64,000 nt of DNA, taken from the NCBI GenBank assembly GCA_963931865.1, contig OZ007518.1:6626570-6690569 (forward strand), read 5' to 3'. The notes beneath the pieces were generated by a model. That model was not told the DNA's origin, did not search any database, and was given only the letters and a program-made list of their open reading frames with translations. Source of the DNA: Axinella damicornis. Lineage: Eukaryota; Porifera; Demospongiae; Axinellida; Axinellidae. Shown here one piece after another: positions 21,187 through 33,111 of the stretch. How positions within the stretch are numbered: the first letter of the stretch is position 1; each line of letters starts with the position of its first letter. A program made the translations under genes and the position numbers.

Positions 21187-23575
21187 CATGTTAACAATTA
21201 TTTGTGACATTGATATCAGTGCTTGGGAAGGGGAAAAAGGCCATGCACTTACTATTGCAGAGATTAAAAATTAGCAGTAGTACCTTATTATCAGTTACTC
21301 TTCTACCAAGCAGTGTCAGCATTTGCTGTCATAATCTCTATTTGAGGGGTTAATGGTTACGATGTACAAGTTGCAGCTGCCAGGTTGTCTACATAAACGA
21401 AGTGGATATTGGTCCGGCAGGAAGTAGGGCAATGGGTTAGGGTATGTTGGCCGGTTCTAGATGCGTGCGCGTTTCCGGTACCTATATACCTAAAAAAATA
21501 AGAGATAACAGTATTCATAGCGGAAGCGGTACACGCAAACGTGTTACAAATTCAATTAACCACAGACTAATGAGCCTTATACTTTGCGTCAAATTTTACG
21601 AAGGGAAATTGTTTCTCACGTGTTATGACTGGTTGCACGGGTAGTCTGGTGTATTTTGCAGGGCGACATGAAAAGAAATAACGAAATTTGGGTACGAAAC
21701 GAAGATTATGCATGCCTAGAGCTTGTTCTTCTTGGATGATCCGGTAAGTTTTTGTGCAGATAGCTAAAAATATACACAGATCACCGAATATCTCTTCATC
21801 ACGACCAAGCAGAATTTTGAGGGTTGGGCTCCCATCTGCCTCTCAGTAATTTGACGCAAAAGTGCTTGAGCACTGAGGCTAATTGCCTAGGTCCAAATAC
21901 CCTGGGGCATTTTACTTTCCTGTTCCAGGAGTTTCATTCGGTGTTGTAATGTTGGAATGCAACTTGTTTCAAATTAATATAATTATGATATAAAGCAGCA
22001 AATTACCAGAAAGATTTAGTCGAATAGTATATCGTAGCCTTAACATTAGGTGTGAATTGCATCACGTTTATTATAAGTTCAGGATTCTGATAATGCATTC
22101 ACCGTCCTCAATTCAAATTCATGTACTAACAATCTGAGTTTCAGCTGAGCACATCAAACAACAGATAGTCTGCTCAGTAACAATGATACTATATAAGTAT
22201 CACCATAGTACCAAGCTATACCGGAAAATATCACGAGTTTGTTGCCATAGTGTTGTTACGAGTGCGAAGCACGAGTAACAATGCCGAAGGCAACAAACGA
22301 GTTTTCTGGCAGGTTTTCTGGTTTCCCTTCCCAGGAAAGGGCTTCCAATAAGCATCCATTTGCTTCCTGCTCAATCCTGCCCATCTGGGAAACTTTCATA
22401 AAGAAAAAATGATAGCTACTGTAACAATGTTTGTGTACTACAACTTTTATACAATCAAAATCAATACCATTGGTACAGTGCTGGAATGCAGCTTCAATAC
22501 TTGGGACTCAGATCACCAGCATTGGGACAATTTTGCCATAGCGCTGGGACTGAAAAACTGAAGCAGGATGTCGCAAGGAAGAATGAAGGAAGATATTGCA
22601 TGGTGATCCTGATGCTCAGTATGGCCAGCCTGACAGAAAATGTAGCTTTGAAGGTACCAGTAAGTCAGTACTTTAAGATCTCACAACACAAGGAAGGGAA
22701 ACAGCACACTCGGAGGTATGAAAAGACAATGTACAATCACCTTCACCAACGAAGCATTGTTTACAACAACAGTGCGCTACTAGTTTGGGCTGGATTGCAG
22801 ATTTTAAATGAGATTCATTGATCTCACGTATCTAACCCCGCCCATTCATCTGTGCAGGCCCTCTCACTTCCTCGTCTGAGAATGGGGTACTTCATTTCTT
22901 TTGTCTGGTCAAAGCCTTGTACACTCTCTTAGCCCTCCAAATGTTTTTCAGCGCTAGCGTACAGTCTGCCAGTGGGTGTTTTTGCACATTTGGGAAAGGT
23001 CTTGATTTGTATTTGTCGGGTTTTGCTTTTACATTAATTTTGAACATAAGTGAACTGTGGACTGAAGAAGGTCAGTAAAACCCATTGACTTTGTCTGCGC
23101 CAAGTTCAGTTGGGATATGAGGCTTCAGAGTTTGTGTTTTAAATTATCCTTACAGAAGGATTCTTTCAATTCAGTTGTCAATTCGGGGAACAGTAATAAT
23201 TTATACATTGGTTGGTTGAGTGATGCGGTCAGAGGGTGTCAATCTATCCAGGTCCTCTTTGAGCAGGGAGTCTGCAGATCGTCTCAAGATTTTACATTGA
23301 CATGCATGTAGAATAGCTGTTAGTATTAAATTTTGTAGTCAAAGGGCGATGGTCTGACATGTATATAGGGGTTTCTCCGATATTAAAGTATGCAATAAGT
23401 TTGAAGAGGTCATGGGAGGCTACAGAGTAGTCAACTACACTGGAGCCCCTTGGGGTGATGCAGGAAAAGCTCCTTGTCCTTTGTCTATTCCCATCCTTCC
23501 ATTTATGATCGTTAGTCTGCTAGAAATGCAGAGGTCGATCCGTTCTTTGCCATGCATAGTTATTGTTTTCTGTCC
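21187..23575. other. Mostly non-coding
   Basis: The longest ATG frame is 22486-22821 (+, 111 aa, begins MQLQYLGLRS); it has no recognised domain and no supporting splice or promoter signals. Nothing else convincing was seen. Confidence 0.35.
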
Positions 23576-23940
23576 CTCAGATGCTCTTATATAGCCCCAC
23601 CTCATCTACCACATCTACCACAGTCTGGTGGGAGAGGAAGGTGGTTAGGTGAAAATTTGACTTATCATTGCAATCTGCTGCTGACACAGCAAGAAAATAA
23701 TAGCCACAATTACTGGGTTTGCAATTATTATCATGCAGTTCTACAGTTCGGTCCAGTTCTGTTGTTATTGGCAGGAATGTTGCAGGAGACTGTGTAACTG
23801 TATGCACAGGTAACCCAAAGTAGGTGTAACTAATGGTATTACGTGTCAACTTACCACTCAATTTATTGTGATGTAGCAACGGTTCTGTCAAAGAGAGACT
23901 TATTTGCATAAGGTCGGCATTACACACTGGAATGACTGGA

Positions 23941-24180
23941 CATAGCTCCTGGACCAACAGACTGATTGTATACAATCGCCATGTATGCAGTGCAAGTAGC
24001 CAAATTCCTCTGAAGAGGGATTTATTACGACAATGCCTTGCAGGACATTTGTCAAGCGCACCTCAAACTGAGGCAAGAAGACCTTTCTGGAAAGATAATA
24101 TGATGCCATCAAATGACATATAGCTCCTGGACCAACAGAGCGAAGGTATGCATGTGCAGTGCAAGTATAATATATAGCCA
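23941..24180. repeat. Spaced direct repeat
   Basis: TAGCTCCTGGACCAACAGA, followed by ATGYATGCAGTGCAAGTA-like sequence, occurs at 23943-24002 and 24120-24180, about 178 bp apart. Confidence 0.6.
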
Positions 24181-24431
24181 ATAATAAATCACCACCCTGA
24201 TCTTACTATATACCACTCTTGCATGCACAAATAGGTATCGTGGAGCTGCTTGCAATAATGTCAGCTGACAAAGTGACCTTGATCTATGTTGTAACAGATC
24301 AAAATCACAACCCCAGATCGATGGTGGGAATGACTGAGATGCATTGCTATGCCCCTCCCCCCACCCTCTTACTAGGATACGTATGCACACTGAGAACAAT
24401 TCAGTGCTTCAAATTCATGGAAGTGCAACAC

Positions 24432-24479
24432 TAGCCTCGTTCCCAGGCCATCTCGGGCCTGCAGCTGGGAACAAGGCTA
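24432..24479. mobile_element. Foldback hairpin, 48 bp
   Basis: TAGCCTCGTTCCCAGG to CTGGGAACAAGGCTA. Flanks 24423-24431 and 24480-24488 are both GTGCAACAC, an exact 9-bp duplication. Confidence 0.88.
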
Positions 24480-24640
24480 GTGCAACACCACACACAGTGG
24501 ACAACATTTTGGTTCCAGTAACACACACTATTCACATTGGTCAGCACCCCCTGAGTCCACTATTCAGTGTGCATTTTAGCAAATATCCAGAAGAAGAAAT
24601 TAAAACTACGAGTGTAATCAACAATGATGCTGAATTTCAC

Positions 24641-24663
24641 CAGGAGCGCATAATGAGGAAGTG
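24641..24663. mobile_element. Solo 23-bp end of the CAGGAGCGC element
   Basis: CAGGAGCGCATAATGAGG plus five bases, flanked by ATTTCAC on both sides (24634-24640, 24664-24670). It shares its first 18 bases with the left end of 17646-18961. It may be a deletion or excision product. Confidence 0.5.
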
Positions 24664-24866
24664 ATTTCACATTGTGCACAGTGTGCACTTTGTTTCTGCT
24701 GACATGCACATGCACAGGGGAGATGGCTTATAACATGTTACTATCAAAAATTACTCACAAGCACACAGCTGTTTTTGGTTGTTTTATTTTCCAGTGTCAT
24801 GCAGTGAAGTGCGAAAAGCTTGTACTGGTCATTCTGCTAGCAGAACCCTTGTTAGCTACTTGTTAA

Positions 24867-25467
24867 CCCTTTAACCACCGAATTCTTTCCACCAAGACAA
24901 CACATTTTCATGCATTCAGCGCACACCACTTTCGTAGGTACTCCTCTCCCACAGCATTCGCTCCTCAGCGGCCAAACTTGGTGGGGCCCGCACACATGGA
25001 GAGACCCCTCTGGCAATACCGTTAATGATATTCATGACCCCCCACAAGGCCAGCAATCGGAGGTCAAAGGTGGATGTCAGCCGGATTTTCGCCCAGCATT
25101 TCCCTAAACTTGGGCCAGATCTGACTGATGGCACACCTTACACCACCAATTTGCAGGTTTTCTTGAGGCCCTGGGTGGGGTCTATGAATATCATTAGAAT
25201 CAAAAATTCTTGGGTCAATGAATCTCATTAAAATCAAAAAACGCCCACCGCAGGCCGAAGGGGGGGCGCAGCCCCCCCTTCGAAACCCCCCCGCTTGTAC
25301 GTTTAGTGGGGGAGGCGCGCCGAAATCTGACCAAATTTTTGAGTTCGTGCCTTAAAGTCGTCCCTAGGCCCTCTGAAGACTTTTTGGTCTCTTTTTGGAC
25401 TGGCGAGAAGCCCTACAAGTGCATAGGGTCTAAATGACGCCTATACGCGTCAATAGGGCTTAAAGGG
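24867..25467. mobile_element. piggyBac-like MITE (TTAA duplication, CCCTTTAA ends)
   Basis: TTAA at 24863-24866 and 25468-25471 flanks ends CCCTTTAACC and CTTAAAGGG. A TTAA target and CCC/GGG termini are typical of piggyBac elements. The 601-bp interior has a G/C hairpin at about 25257-25282 and no transposase frame. Confidence 0.55.
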
Positions 25468-25783
25468 TTAATATATGTTGGCTCTGGCATTGTTTGGTTA
25501 CCATGGTAATTAGTGATCACGTGATTATTATAAGCCTACCTACTAACCCTATTGGAATGCATGCATGGTCATCTGGCCCTAGCAACATAACAAAATGTTG
25601 GTATATAGCCTTATCTAGGGTATAAGACTGTATCCAATAGATAGCTATAGAACACTTGCTAGCATAATAATATTATCAGAATACCAGATATGTAGCTATG
25701 CTAGAAGCACTTGTTGGTGCACATCAGGGATTGAACTGGAATTGAACGGTTTATTGCAGCTAAAGATATTGCGGTTTTGAGTC

Positions 25784-27232
25784 GTGGATGCTGAAGAAGT
25801 CTTCCTAAACTGCAGCAACCTGACACTGGGGCAGTACAGAGCCGTAGCTCTCACAAGGGGACTCACGGGATCCGAGCAGTAGGATGTGTCGTCTCCCTTG
25901 CTGCACTTGTGATTGTCCTGCTCATCAACAAGCCTATGAAGAATGCATGGAAGGATTTGCTCGGCAGAGTTTACCTGACGAATATCCTCTACACCTTACT
26001 CTATTCCATTGTGGCTATAGTAGCAGTGAACTACTCACCTTCCCAGGAATCAGCATGGTGTGCGGCTAGAGGCTTTCTCCTGCATTACACTGGCACACTT
26101 GTGGTTGTTCACTACTGTGCTCTTGCCTTCGCTATCATGCTTCTAGTCATTGTACCAGACATTGTACCAATGTGCAAGGCAGCCAGGATGAAAATAGATA
26201 GTATCAGTCACAGGAAAGCGGAAGTGCTTCTATTCCTGGTCCTGTTCTTTTGTCCCGTTCTGAACACCTGACAGCCATTTCTTCAACAACTACCATCCTA
26301 TGGCAGCTATGGGCCATTGTGCTGGTTCCGCTTGGAGGTAACTGAAAACTGCACTGCCAACACGCTCGATGTACGCTTTCTGCAGGCAGTACCGTTTGCA
26401 GTCCTGTCTTTTGCATACTGTGTGACTTTCACAATATCACTAATTACTCTATTTTGCCGGTATTACAACTTCAAACACCGCGCTCAAACTACTGGAAGAA
26501 ACCTCACTAGAGTCATCCTGACTGTGCTCCTTCTAACAGTCATAACATTTGTGATGACAGCATGGTTCATAGTGTCCGCACTCCCCTCCAAAAGTCTCAG
26601 TGATATTCGCTCTTTCTCTACTTGGCTAGAAAATGTAACAGTCACACTAGCTGTTACTGTTGGAATATTAGTAGCTACCTGTTGGAGTTTTCGTGCACTT
26701 CACAATTTCAAAAGACGTGTGTCTCCCCATAGCTAGAGAACTGAAACACATGTGCCTCCACTGCAGAAGAGCAAGAGGACTGAATATACAGCAAGCTAAT
26801 CGCCCAGGGGAGGGTGATCTCGGAGAGGTTGGCCATCACAATCCTGCAGCGTATTTCCCTTTCAATTCACGCGCTAATGAAACTACTCCACTAATCATTC
26901 CTCCCCTGGTGGCCCACCTCAGTGATCCTACTCCCACTACCACTCCTCCTCAAGAGATGGATCGTACTGAGATAACGTCCAGCTATAATTTTTCCCATTC
27001 ACCAGACACCACAACAACTCCAAAAAGTACTGCTCACCACCTAGAGGTGGACCATAACAACGTTCCAACTCCCACAGTGTGCAGTAGTTCCCATTTACCA
27101 GTCATAAGTTCTATTCGTCCTCCTGAGGTGGACCAGCACATTGATCCTACTGACATAACGTGCAGCAATTTTTCACATTCACCGGTCACCAATACAACTC
27201 GATACCCATCCTTCGGAGGTGAACCATCTTAA
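25784..27232 (+). pseudogene. 7TM receptor copy 1, broken
   Basis: Aligns along its whole length with the intact receptors on this strand (33112, 39537). Lesions seen: the start ATG is GTG (25784-25786); a 2-base insertion near 25872 shifts the frame into TAG; TGG is TGA at 26269-26271 (the Trp of the NTWEPF motif); and the frame shifts again after TM7 near 26690. TM4, the CWFRLE loop motif and TM5-TM7 are recognisable (26272-26690). The C-tail (to 27232) is long, with three degenerate copies of the EVD..PT..CS..SHSPVT module. This copy is upstream of and diverged from copies 2-3. Confidence 0.85.
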
Positions 27233-27860
27233 AATGTAATCAGCGGTCAATTACAATAGACCTGTTTGAATACAATTTCTGGCTGAACCATCAATTAGAT
27301 CAGTGAAGTAGTGGTCAAGTGTAGGTTGTATACTTTTAGGGTTTCTGGTTGCAGTCAAATAGGTTTGCTTGTGAGTGCATCCATGGAGCTCTTGTTCTTG
27401 GCTGATCACTGTATTGTGCTTAATATTACCATAAGTTGTGATACTATGTCATACCTTCACTATCAATATTTCTTGTGTATTGCTGATCAGTCTGCCATGA
27501 ATAGCCCCCAGTGCTAGACAAGTCACCTTGAACTTCAGACGTGTGTCATGAAACATTCACGTGACAGGTAGTGGGTGTGGCAACATAAAAAATTTTCAGC
27601 TGCACTTCACATGCCAGTGACTGAACCCCCCTTTCTAAATTTCTAAATCCGCCACTGCTTACCCACTACTGCATGCCATCTCACCTGGTTAGCGGGCTAT
27701 ACCAGCTCAAGCCAGTACTTTTCACTCACTGTGATCATTCTACACCAGAGCAATAGATTCTCAGATCAGTGAAAGGCTAGCGCTGGTTAATGAAAACATG
27801 TTGTCAGCTATACATTAATTTGTGTACCTGATACCATTTCTAATGAAGCTGACCTTAGTC
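27140..27860. repeat. Duplicated receptor 3' region, copy 1
   Basis: 27140-27510 and 27640-27860 match 29907-30500. The part 27518-27658 is unique to this copy and ends in a CCGCCACTG word (reverse CAGTGGCGG), like the ends of some hAT elements. Confidence 0.7.
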
Positions 27861-27869
27861 ATAGTTCAC

Positions 27870-29000
27870 CACCAGATCTAGCCAATTGGCAGTAAGTAGT
27901 GGCCGATTCAAAGCCTAGATAATATTAGTTGCATGGTAGTTTTAGCTTTGATCAGGGTACTTCCAGCTAGTGAATCTTCCAAGGCAGGGTTTTAGAGCTG
28001 CATGGAGTTCTAAAGAAGTACACCATCCTGAATAGCTAACAACGGCGGTCATGTTAGTCCCTCCTCCTCCTTCCTCAAGCATCCCAGGACACATGTGCCC
28101 TAGTGACTTTGGCCTGCCAGTCAGAGAAGCTGGTAAAGATAAATAGTGTGTGGGATAATGGATGCTTTCCCTTGTTGCTAATTTATGTACACCACTCCTG
28201 TCTATACAATCATGTTCCCATCTTCTACTTTCTCTTTTCCTTCCCGACCTCAGATCCTTCCTGACCTCAGATCCTTCCCTGATCTCCCCTTAATTCCCCT
28301 CCTCTCCCCTCCCTCCCCTTCAAGGGCAAGTTGCTAATAGACTTAATAGTTGTAAGCTATACTTGTGGACAATTTAATTTTGTCCCTGCACCTGGCTCCC
28401 TTGTGTGATTGCGGAGAGAATAAAACAATTCACATGCATGGTCCAGTTGAATGTGAAAATGAAAGTGCTACAAATTAGTTATGTAGCTACTAGCTATAGA
28501 AGTTGCCGCCATTGCTGACTTCAAGTACATCTGCAACATGGCCTGGGGAGAGAGTGGTCCTGTCAGCCAGCATCTTGCCTTCCAGAAGTTGGTACCAGAG
28601 AACCATTTAAGCAGGAGAAGGGTCAGTGTATAATTCGGCCAATCAACATCCTGTTTTTCAGGAAATTGAAATCGACATCGTTCGTTCCGTTTTGGGGATG
28701 ACAGAAATCGGAAAAATGAAATTATTCAGCTGTCAAACCAGTTTTTCAATTTCCAATTTTTCCATCTCGTGTAGGATAGCCACTGATTCTATTCAGCGGA
28801 GTGTTGATGGCTCACCATCCTCTGTCTAGCACTCGTTTACATTTGCCAGTAGAAATTCGGTCCAGAAAGTACTGATTTCAAATTTCCGTTTTCTTTCTCT
28901 CCAGCAACACAGCCAGCAAGCAGCTAGCAGTCCAATTCAACAACGCTGACAGTGACAGACTGTGAACTTATCATTTGCAGTTCTATATAGCTAGTTGACG
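27870..29000. other. Non-coding stretch with pyrimidine-rich tract
   Basis: 28220-28320 is CT-rich (TCCTTCCC and CTCCCC repeats). Small blocks at 28050-28110 and 28425-28470 recur in diverged form at 31250-31290 and 31430-31490. No gene seen. Confidence 0.4.
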
Positions 29001-29039
29001 ACAAGAAGAGTACAGAACACGGCAACCGGTTTTTCAAAT

Positions 29040-29500
29040 CCTGATTTCAATTTTCCTGCTGTTTATCGAGGGGCAACCGCACTCCTGGTAGCCGCGATGC
29101 AACCCCAATTGCGACTCACCGTAGCGCTATTCGTTCCAATTAACGCACATGCCACGTGGCAACCACGCTCAGTCGAACGCGACCAAAAGGAAGACAAGAC
29201 ATTATTACAGCACTCACAAGTTAGCCAGCACGGTGAGTTTCGGCATGTAAGCGTCAGTGAACGCCAGCGATCATGGCCGTGTGGTCAGAATCTTCGTGTG
29301 TCTTTCCTAAGAACGGTACTGCCACCGGAAGTCGAAGAGAGCGCTCGAGCAATGGCGGCCAACGGCGAGAGAAAAGCGCTCATATCTCCACCACCAAGGT
29401 GAGTTTCAGCACCAAAATTGTACGGTGAGGACAGTGCATGATAGCGATCACGACAGTGTAGTCAGAATCTTTGCAGGCCATTCCTAAGTAGTCAAACGTT
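29040..29500 (+). promoter_or_regulatory. CpG-richer segment with a possible first coding exon
   Basis: CpG-rich compared with its surroundings. ATG at 29352 in a good Kozak setting (GCAATGGCGG) opens MAANGERKALISPPPR and runs directly into a donor at 29400 (AAG/GTGAGTTT). A similar block, GGTGAGTTTCGGCATG, then TGGTCAGAATCTTC, lies at 29230-29310 and recurs at 29399-29490. No downstream exon was identified, so the gene may be lost or its next exon distant. Confidence 0.3.
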
Positions 29501-29906
29501 AATTATTTACATTAGGTTAGATTATTTACGCGGCACAATTTTTCCTATACCAGGAGTGTAATGACGTATGTACTGTGTATGCCACGCCCCCTTTAGCTTA
29601 GCGCCCTCTATTACGTAATCCTCACAATATTATGCGGGCTCTTGTGCTGCGCGCGCAGAGGCAGGAGGTGGAGCTCTTGGGAGAGGGTCGTCCCCCAGGT
29701 CGCTCAGCTACAGAAGCAAGTCACAGGCTCTGGACTGCTGGTTTGTTGCGTGTTGCTTCACCTAGCCACTGAATGAATCATCAGTGCATGTGTAAGAGTG
29801 CATGGCAGCCGTTTGCATACCGATCTCACACACTCACATTGCAGAAATCAAATGGTGTATTTTAAGGCCGTGTGTAGATTCTGGATATGATGTCTGCAAC
29901 AGTGAC

Positions 29907-30500
29907 ATCCATGGACATAACGTGCAGCAATTTTTCACATTCACCAGTCACCACTACAACTTGATACCCATCCTTCGGAGGTGAAATATAATCAGCGGTC
30001 AATTACAATAGACCTGTTTGAAAACTAACACAGAATTACTGGCTGAGCCATCGATTAGATCAGTGGTAAATGTATGTTGTATACTTTTAGGGTTTCTGGT
30101 TGCAGTCAAATAGGCTTGCTTGTGAGTACATCCATGGAGCTCTTGTTCTTGGCTGATCACTGTACTGTGTTTAATTACCATAAGTTGTGATACTACTTCA
30201 TACCTTCACTATCAATATTTCTTGTGTATTGCTGATCAGTTTGCCATGAATAGCCCCTGTCAAAATTCTATTGGGAGACCTGGATCCTATTGGGATAATG
30301 GGGACCTCCGTTTATAGACTTACCCACTACTGCATGCCTTCTCGCCTGGTTGGTGCATGGGCTATAGGCTCAAGCCAGTACTTTTCTCTCACTGTGATCA
30401 TTCTTCACCAAGGCTGTAGATTCTCAGATCAGTGAAAGACTAGCGCTGGTATATAACATGTTGCCATGCCAGCTATACATTTGTGTACCTGTTACCACTT
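29907..30500. repeat. Duplicated receptor 3' region, copy 2
   Basis: Begins inside the C-tail coding sequence of receptor copy 1 (GACATAACGTGCAGCAATTT) and continues through its 3' flank, with indels. A partial receptor duplication without the 7TM part. Confidence 0.7.
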
Positions 30501-32115
30501 CTACTGAAGCTGCTGTATTGCAACTCTGCACTGAAGACCTGCAAACCTACAACTTGTATGAAATTCCAATATACAATTACATTTCTACACCATCTATATA
30601 TCTAAGTTCATGTTTAATGATTAACTAGCTGATAATTATATATGGGATTCTAACCTAATAGTTGGTTCACAGTACTTCTAGATGGGAGAGTCCCCCGGAA
30701 TATGGGGACCTCCTCTACTTTTGGGGTCCCCATTTTCCCATGCACTTGGACCTTGACATGCTGCAACTGTTTGTTTACGTAGACCTTGCACATGCTTGTA
30801 GCTAGCAGTCAAAACAAGCGTCAGCATGAGTTCATAGCAATAAGAGTGTGCAACTCCAATAATATTATGGTTTCTACAACTGTCATCTCAGCAGTAGCTA
30901 TGACGTGACAATCAGGGCAGAGAATTTTGTGCTACAACAGCTTCTTGATAGATACACGTTAAACATATTCAACACCGAGTACATCATACAAAATAAAATC
31001 AGAGACTTTTCTAAACACACCATACATGATGGCTACCCCTCTCTCCTAATGCTCCACCCCTTGTATATGTGGCAGGTAGGTAAATGCCATCACATTCATA
31101 ACAGTTACTGCATCAATTACAATTATCCAAAGTGACATTTTAATTGTATTTGCTGCTCCCAAGTAAACGCGGTCAATGCAAGATTTTATAACAATAAGAG
31201 TATGCAACCTGCATAATATGGTTTCATCTTGGCAGTATACTAGCTGTGACCTGCTTCCTCCTCTAGCTCCCTCATGCCTCCCAGGACAGAAGTGCCTATA
31301 GTATACTCAATTAAGGTAAGTTGCCAAAAAACAAAATTGTGTATATAGCTATTTCTATCACACAAGGGAAGTTGCAGGTGCAGGGATGACATTAAAATGC
31401 CCACAAGTTTATAGGTACAATAACATAACATGCATGATCCCAATTGAATGTGAAAATACATGGTCCCAACTGAATGCGAAAATGAAAGTTACCACTAAAA
31501 TTTGATTATAGAATCCAGATGTGGTTGGAGCTGTGCTACCACAGGAAGTGTGAAATCTGTACACATGTACTGATGCATGTACATGCAAGACTGAGCTGCC
31601 TCACGTGGACATTGCATGGAGAGACCCACTTGATATAACGGCTGCATCCAGTTGACACTGAGCCTGAGGTGACTGTAAACGGCACCTACAACATAGCAAA
31701 CTAAGGGAAACTGGTTGTTCACTGATTGTCTGCTGTAGCTATACTATGAAACATCTTGAACATGAAATGCTCATCAATACATTGCATTAATTGCTAAAGT
31801 GATCCCAGTATGTGAACAAGTGTCACGTGCAAGTTTATCATAGGGTTGCTCTCTAGTGGGACCACTTCCCACAGGTGGATATGGAGACCAACTATATGGA
31901 TGGTCAAGGGGACCTCCCATTGTATATACGATGTGACTCACACTAGCTTATCTTCATGTTATTTCAAAGAAGCAACAGGAACTATTGTCACATACCTATT
32001 TGAGATGCTGGGACTCCTTATACACAGCCAATTAATGTGAGGACTGTCATTCGGAATGCTTTTGCCGGGCTCCATTTTACGTGTGTGCCACGCTTATGAA
32101 GTGTCTGGTAACTCT
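30500..32115. other. Non-coding stretch
   Basis: AT-rich intergenic DNA with a few repeated words (for example GGGACCTCC at 30704 and 31910). No gene seen. Confidence 0.4.
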
Positions 32116-32124
32116 GGTCAGCTG

Positions 32125-32174
32125 TAGCCTCGTACCCAGGCCCCGCCCACCGGCGGGGCCTGGGTACGAGGCTA
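32125..32174. mobile_element. Foldback hairpin, 50 bp
   Basis: TAGCCTCGTACCCAGGCCCC to GGCCTGGGTACGAGGCTA, almost fully palindromic. Flanks GGTCAGCTG and AGTGAGCTG match at 7 of 9. Confidence 0.82.
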
Positions 32175-32383
32175 AGTGAGCTGTAGCCATTGTTTACTGC
32201 TGTATGTGTGGGAGAACAAATATACTGCATAGGATTTCTTTATGTGTTCCCGGCTTCACTATCTATGCACAAAAAAAAATCAGTATTCTAACATGGCACA
32301 CACTTGGTTGGAGCAAGGCACTTTTCAAAGTGGATGTTAAACCATTGGTCCCATGGAACCTAGCTACATGGTGTGTGTGTGTG

Positions 32384-32384
<1 letters not shown>

Positions 32385-32421
<37 letters not shown>
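32385..32421. repeat. Poly-G run (about 37 bases)
   Basis: Uninterrupted G tract preceded by a TG repeat. Confidence 0.9.
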
Positions 32422-32422
<1 letters not shown>

Positions 32423-32530
32423 GATACCTTTAGCAGCTGGCTACGGCCTGTTGCACATTAAAAAGCACTCTCAGTCTAGGGCATCAGAGCAATTTCAAAT
32501 TTGGCAACAGAATCGAATTAGTATTTATGG

Positions 32531-32637
32531 TAGCCTCGTTCCCAGGCTTTTCATCCCGTCAGCGTTTGTCACTTGTAGTACTAACCTGCATTACTAATGT
32601 ACTGCAAGCAACAAACGCTGGCTTGGGAACGAGGCTA
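32531..32637. mobile_element. Foldback hairpin, 107 bp
   Basis: TAGCCTCGTTCCCAGGC to CTTGGGAACGAGGCTA with inner CAGCGTTTGTC/CAACAAACGCTG. Flanks TATTTATGG and TACTTATGG match at 8 of 9. Confidence 0.82.
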
Positions 32638-32904
32638 TACTTATGGTCCCTTAATCACTCAGCCAAGTAGTAGTCCAATGCAGCTGTCTCGCCCACTGAT
32701 TGTTACAGTACTCATCCCATTCAAATGCTGAAACTTTCATGGTGACCGTGGGGTAAGGCTGATTGAGTTATTATTGTATGTCGGCATACAGGTTACATAA
32801 TAATAGACACAATAACTAAAACTGTTTACAGTGCCTGCACTGCCCTGCAGACAGTGCGGCTATTGAACCAAGTGTAAGCCATCGAAGGAAGGATCGTTTC
32901 CCAG

Positions 32905-33111
32905 GCCAGGTCAGTATACGTAATCCCGCACGCGCCGCGAAGTCTGTCATTGTGCCTCAAAATCGATGAACCTTGAACTTGGTTCACCACAAAATATAGC
33001 TTGTCATGATCTGCTTTCATTTCCAGCGTCCGGGTTGGCGCGCAAGCAATTAATGCAATTAGTATAAAGAGTCTAGAGAAAAATGTACTGTAGCTGAAAA
33101 GTATTAGAGTC
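32905..33111 (+). promoter_or_regulatory. Conserved 5' flank of receptor copy 2
   Basis: Shared with 39318-39536 ahead of copy 3 (for example GCGCCGCGAAGTCTG, TGAACCTTGAACT and TTTCCAGCGTCCGGGTTGG). It contains the presumed promoter and 5' UTR, but core elements cannot be picked out. Confidence 0.45.

Noticed and set aside
28995..29402. 135-aa frame
   Set aside because: Begins at TTG; only the last 16 codons from ATG 29352 are considered possible coding sequence.
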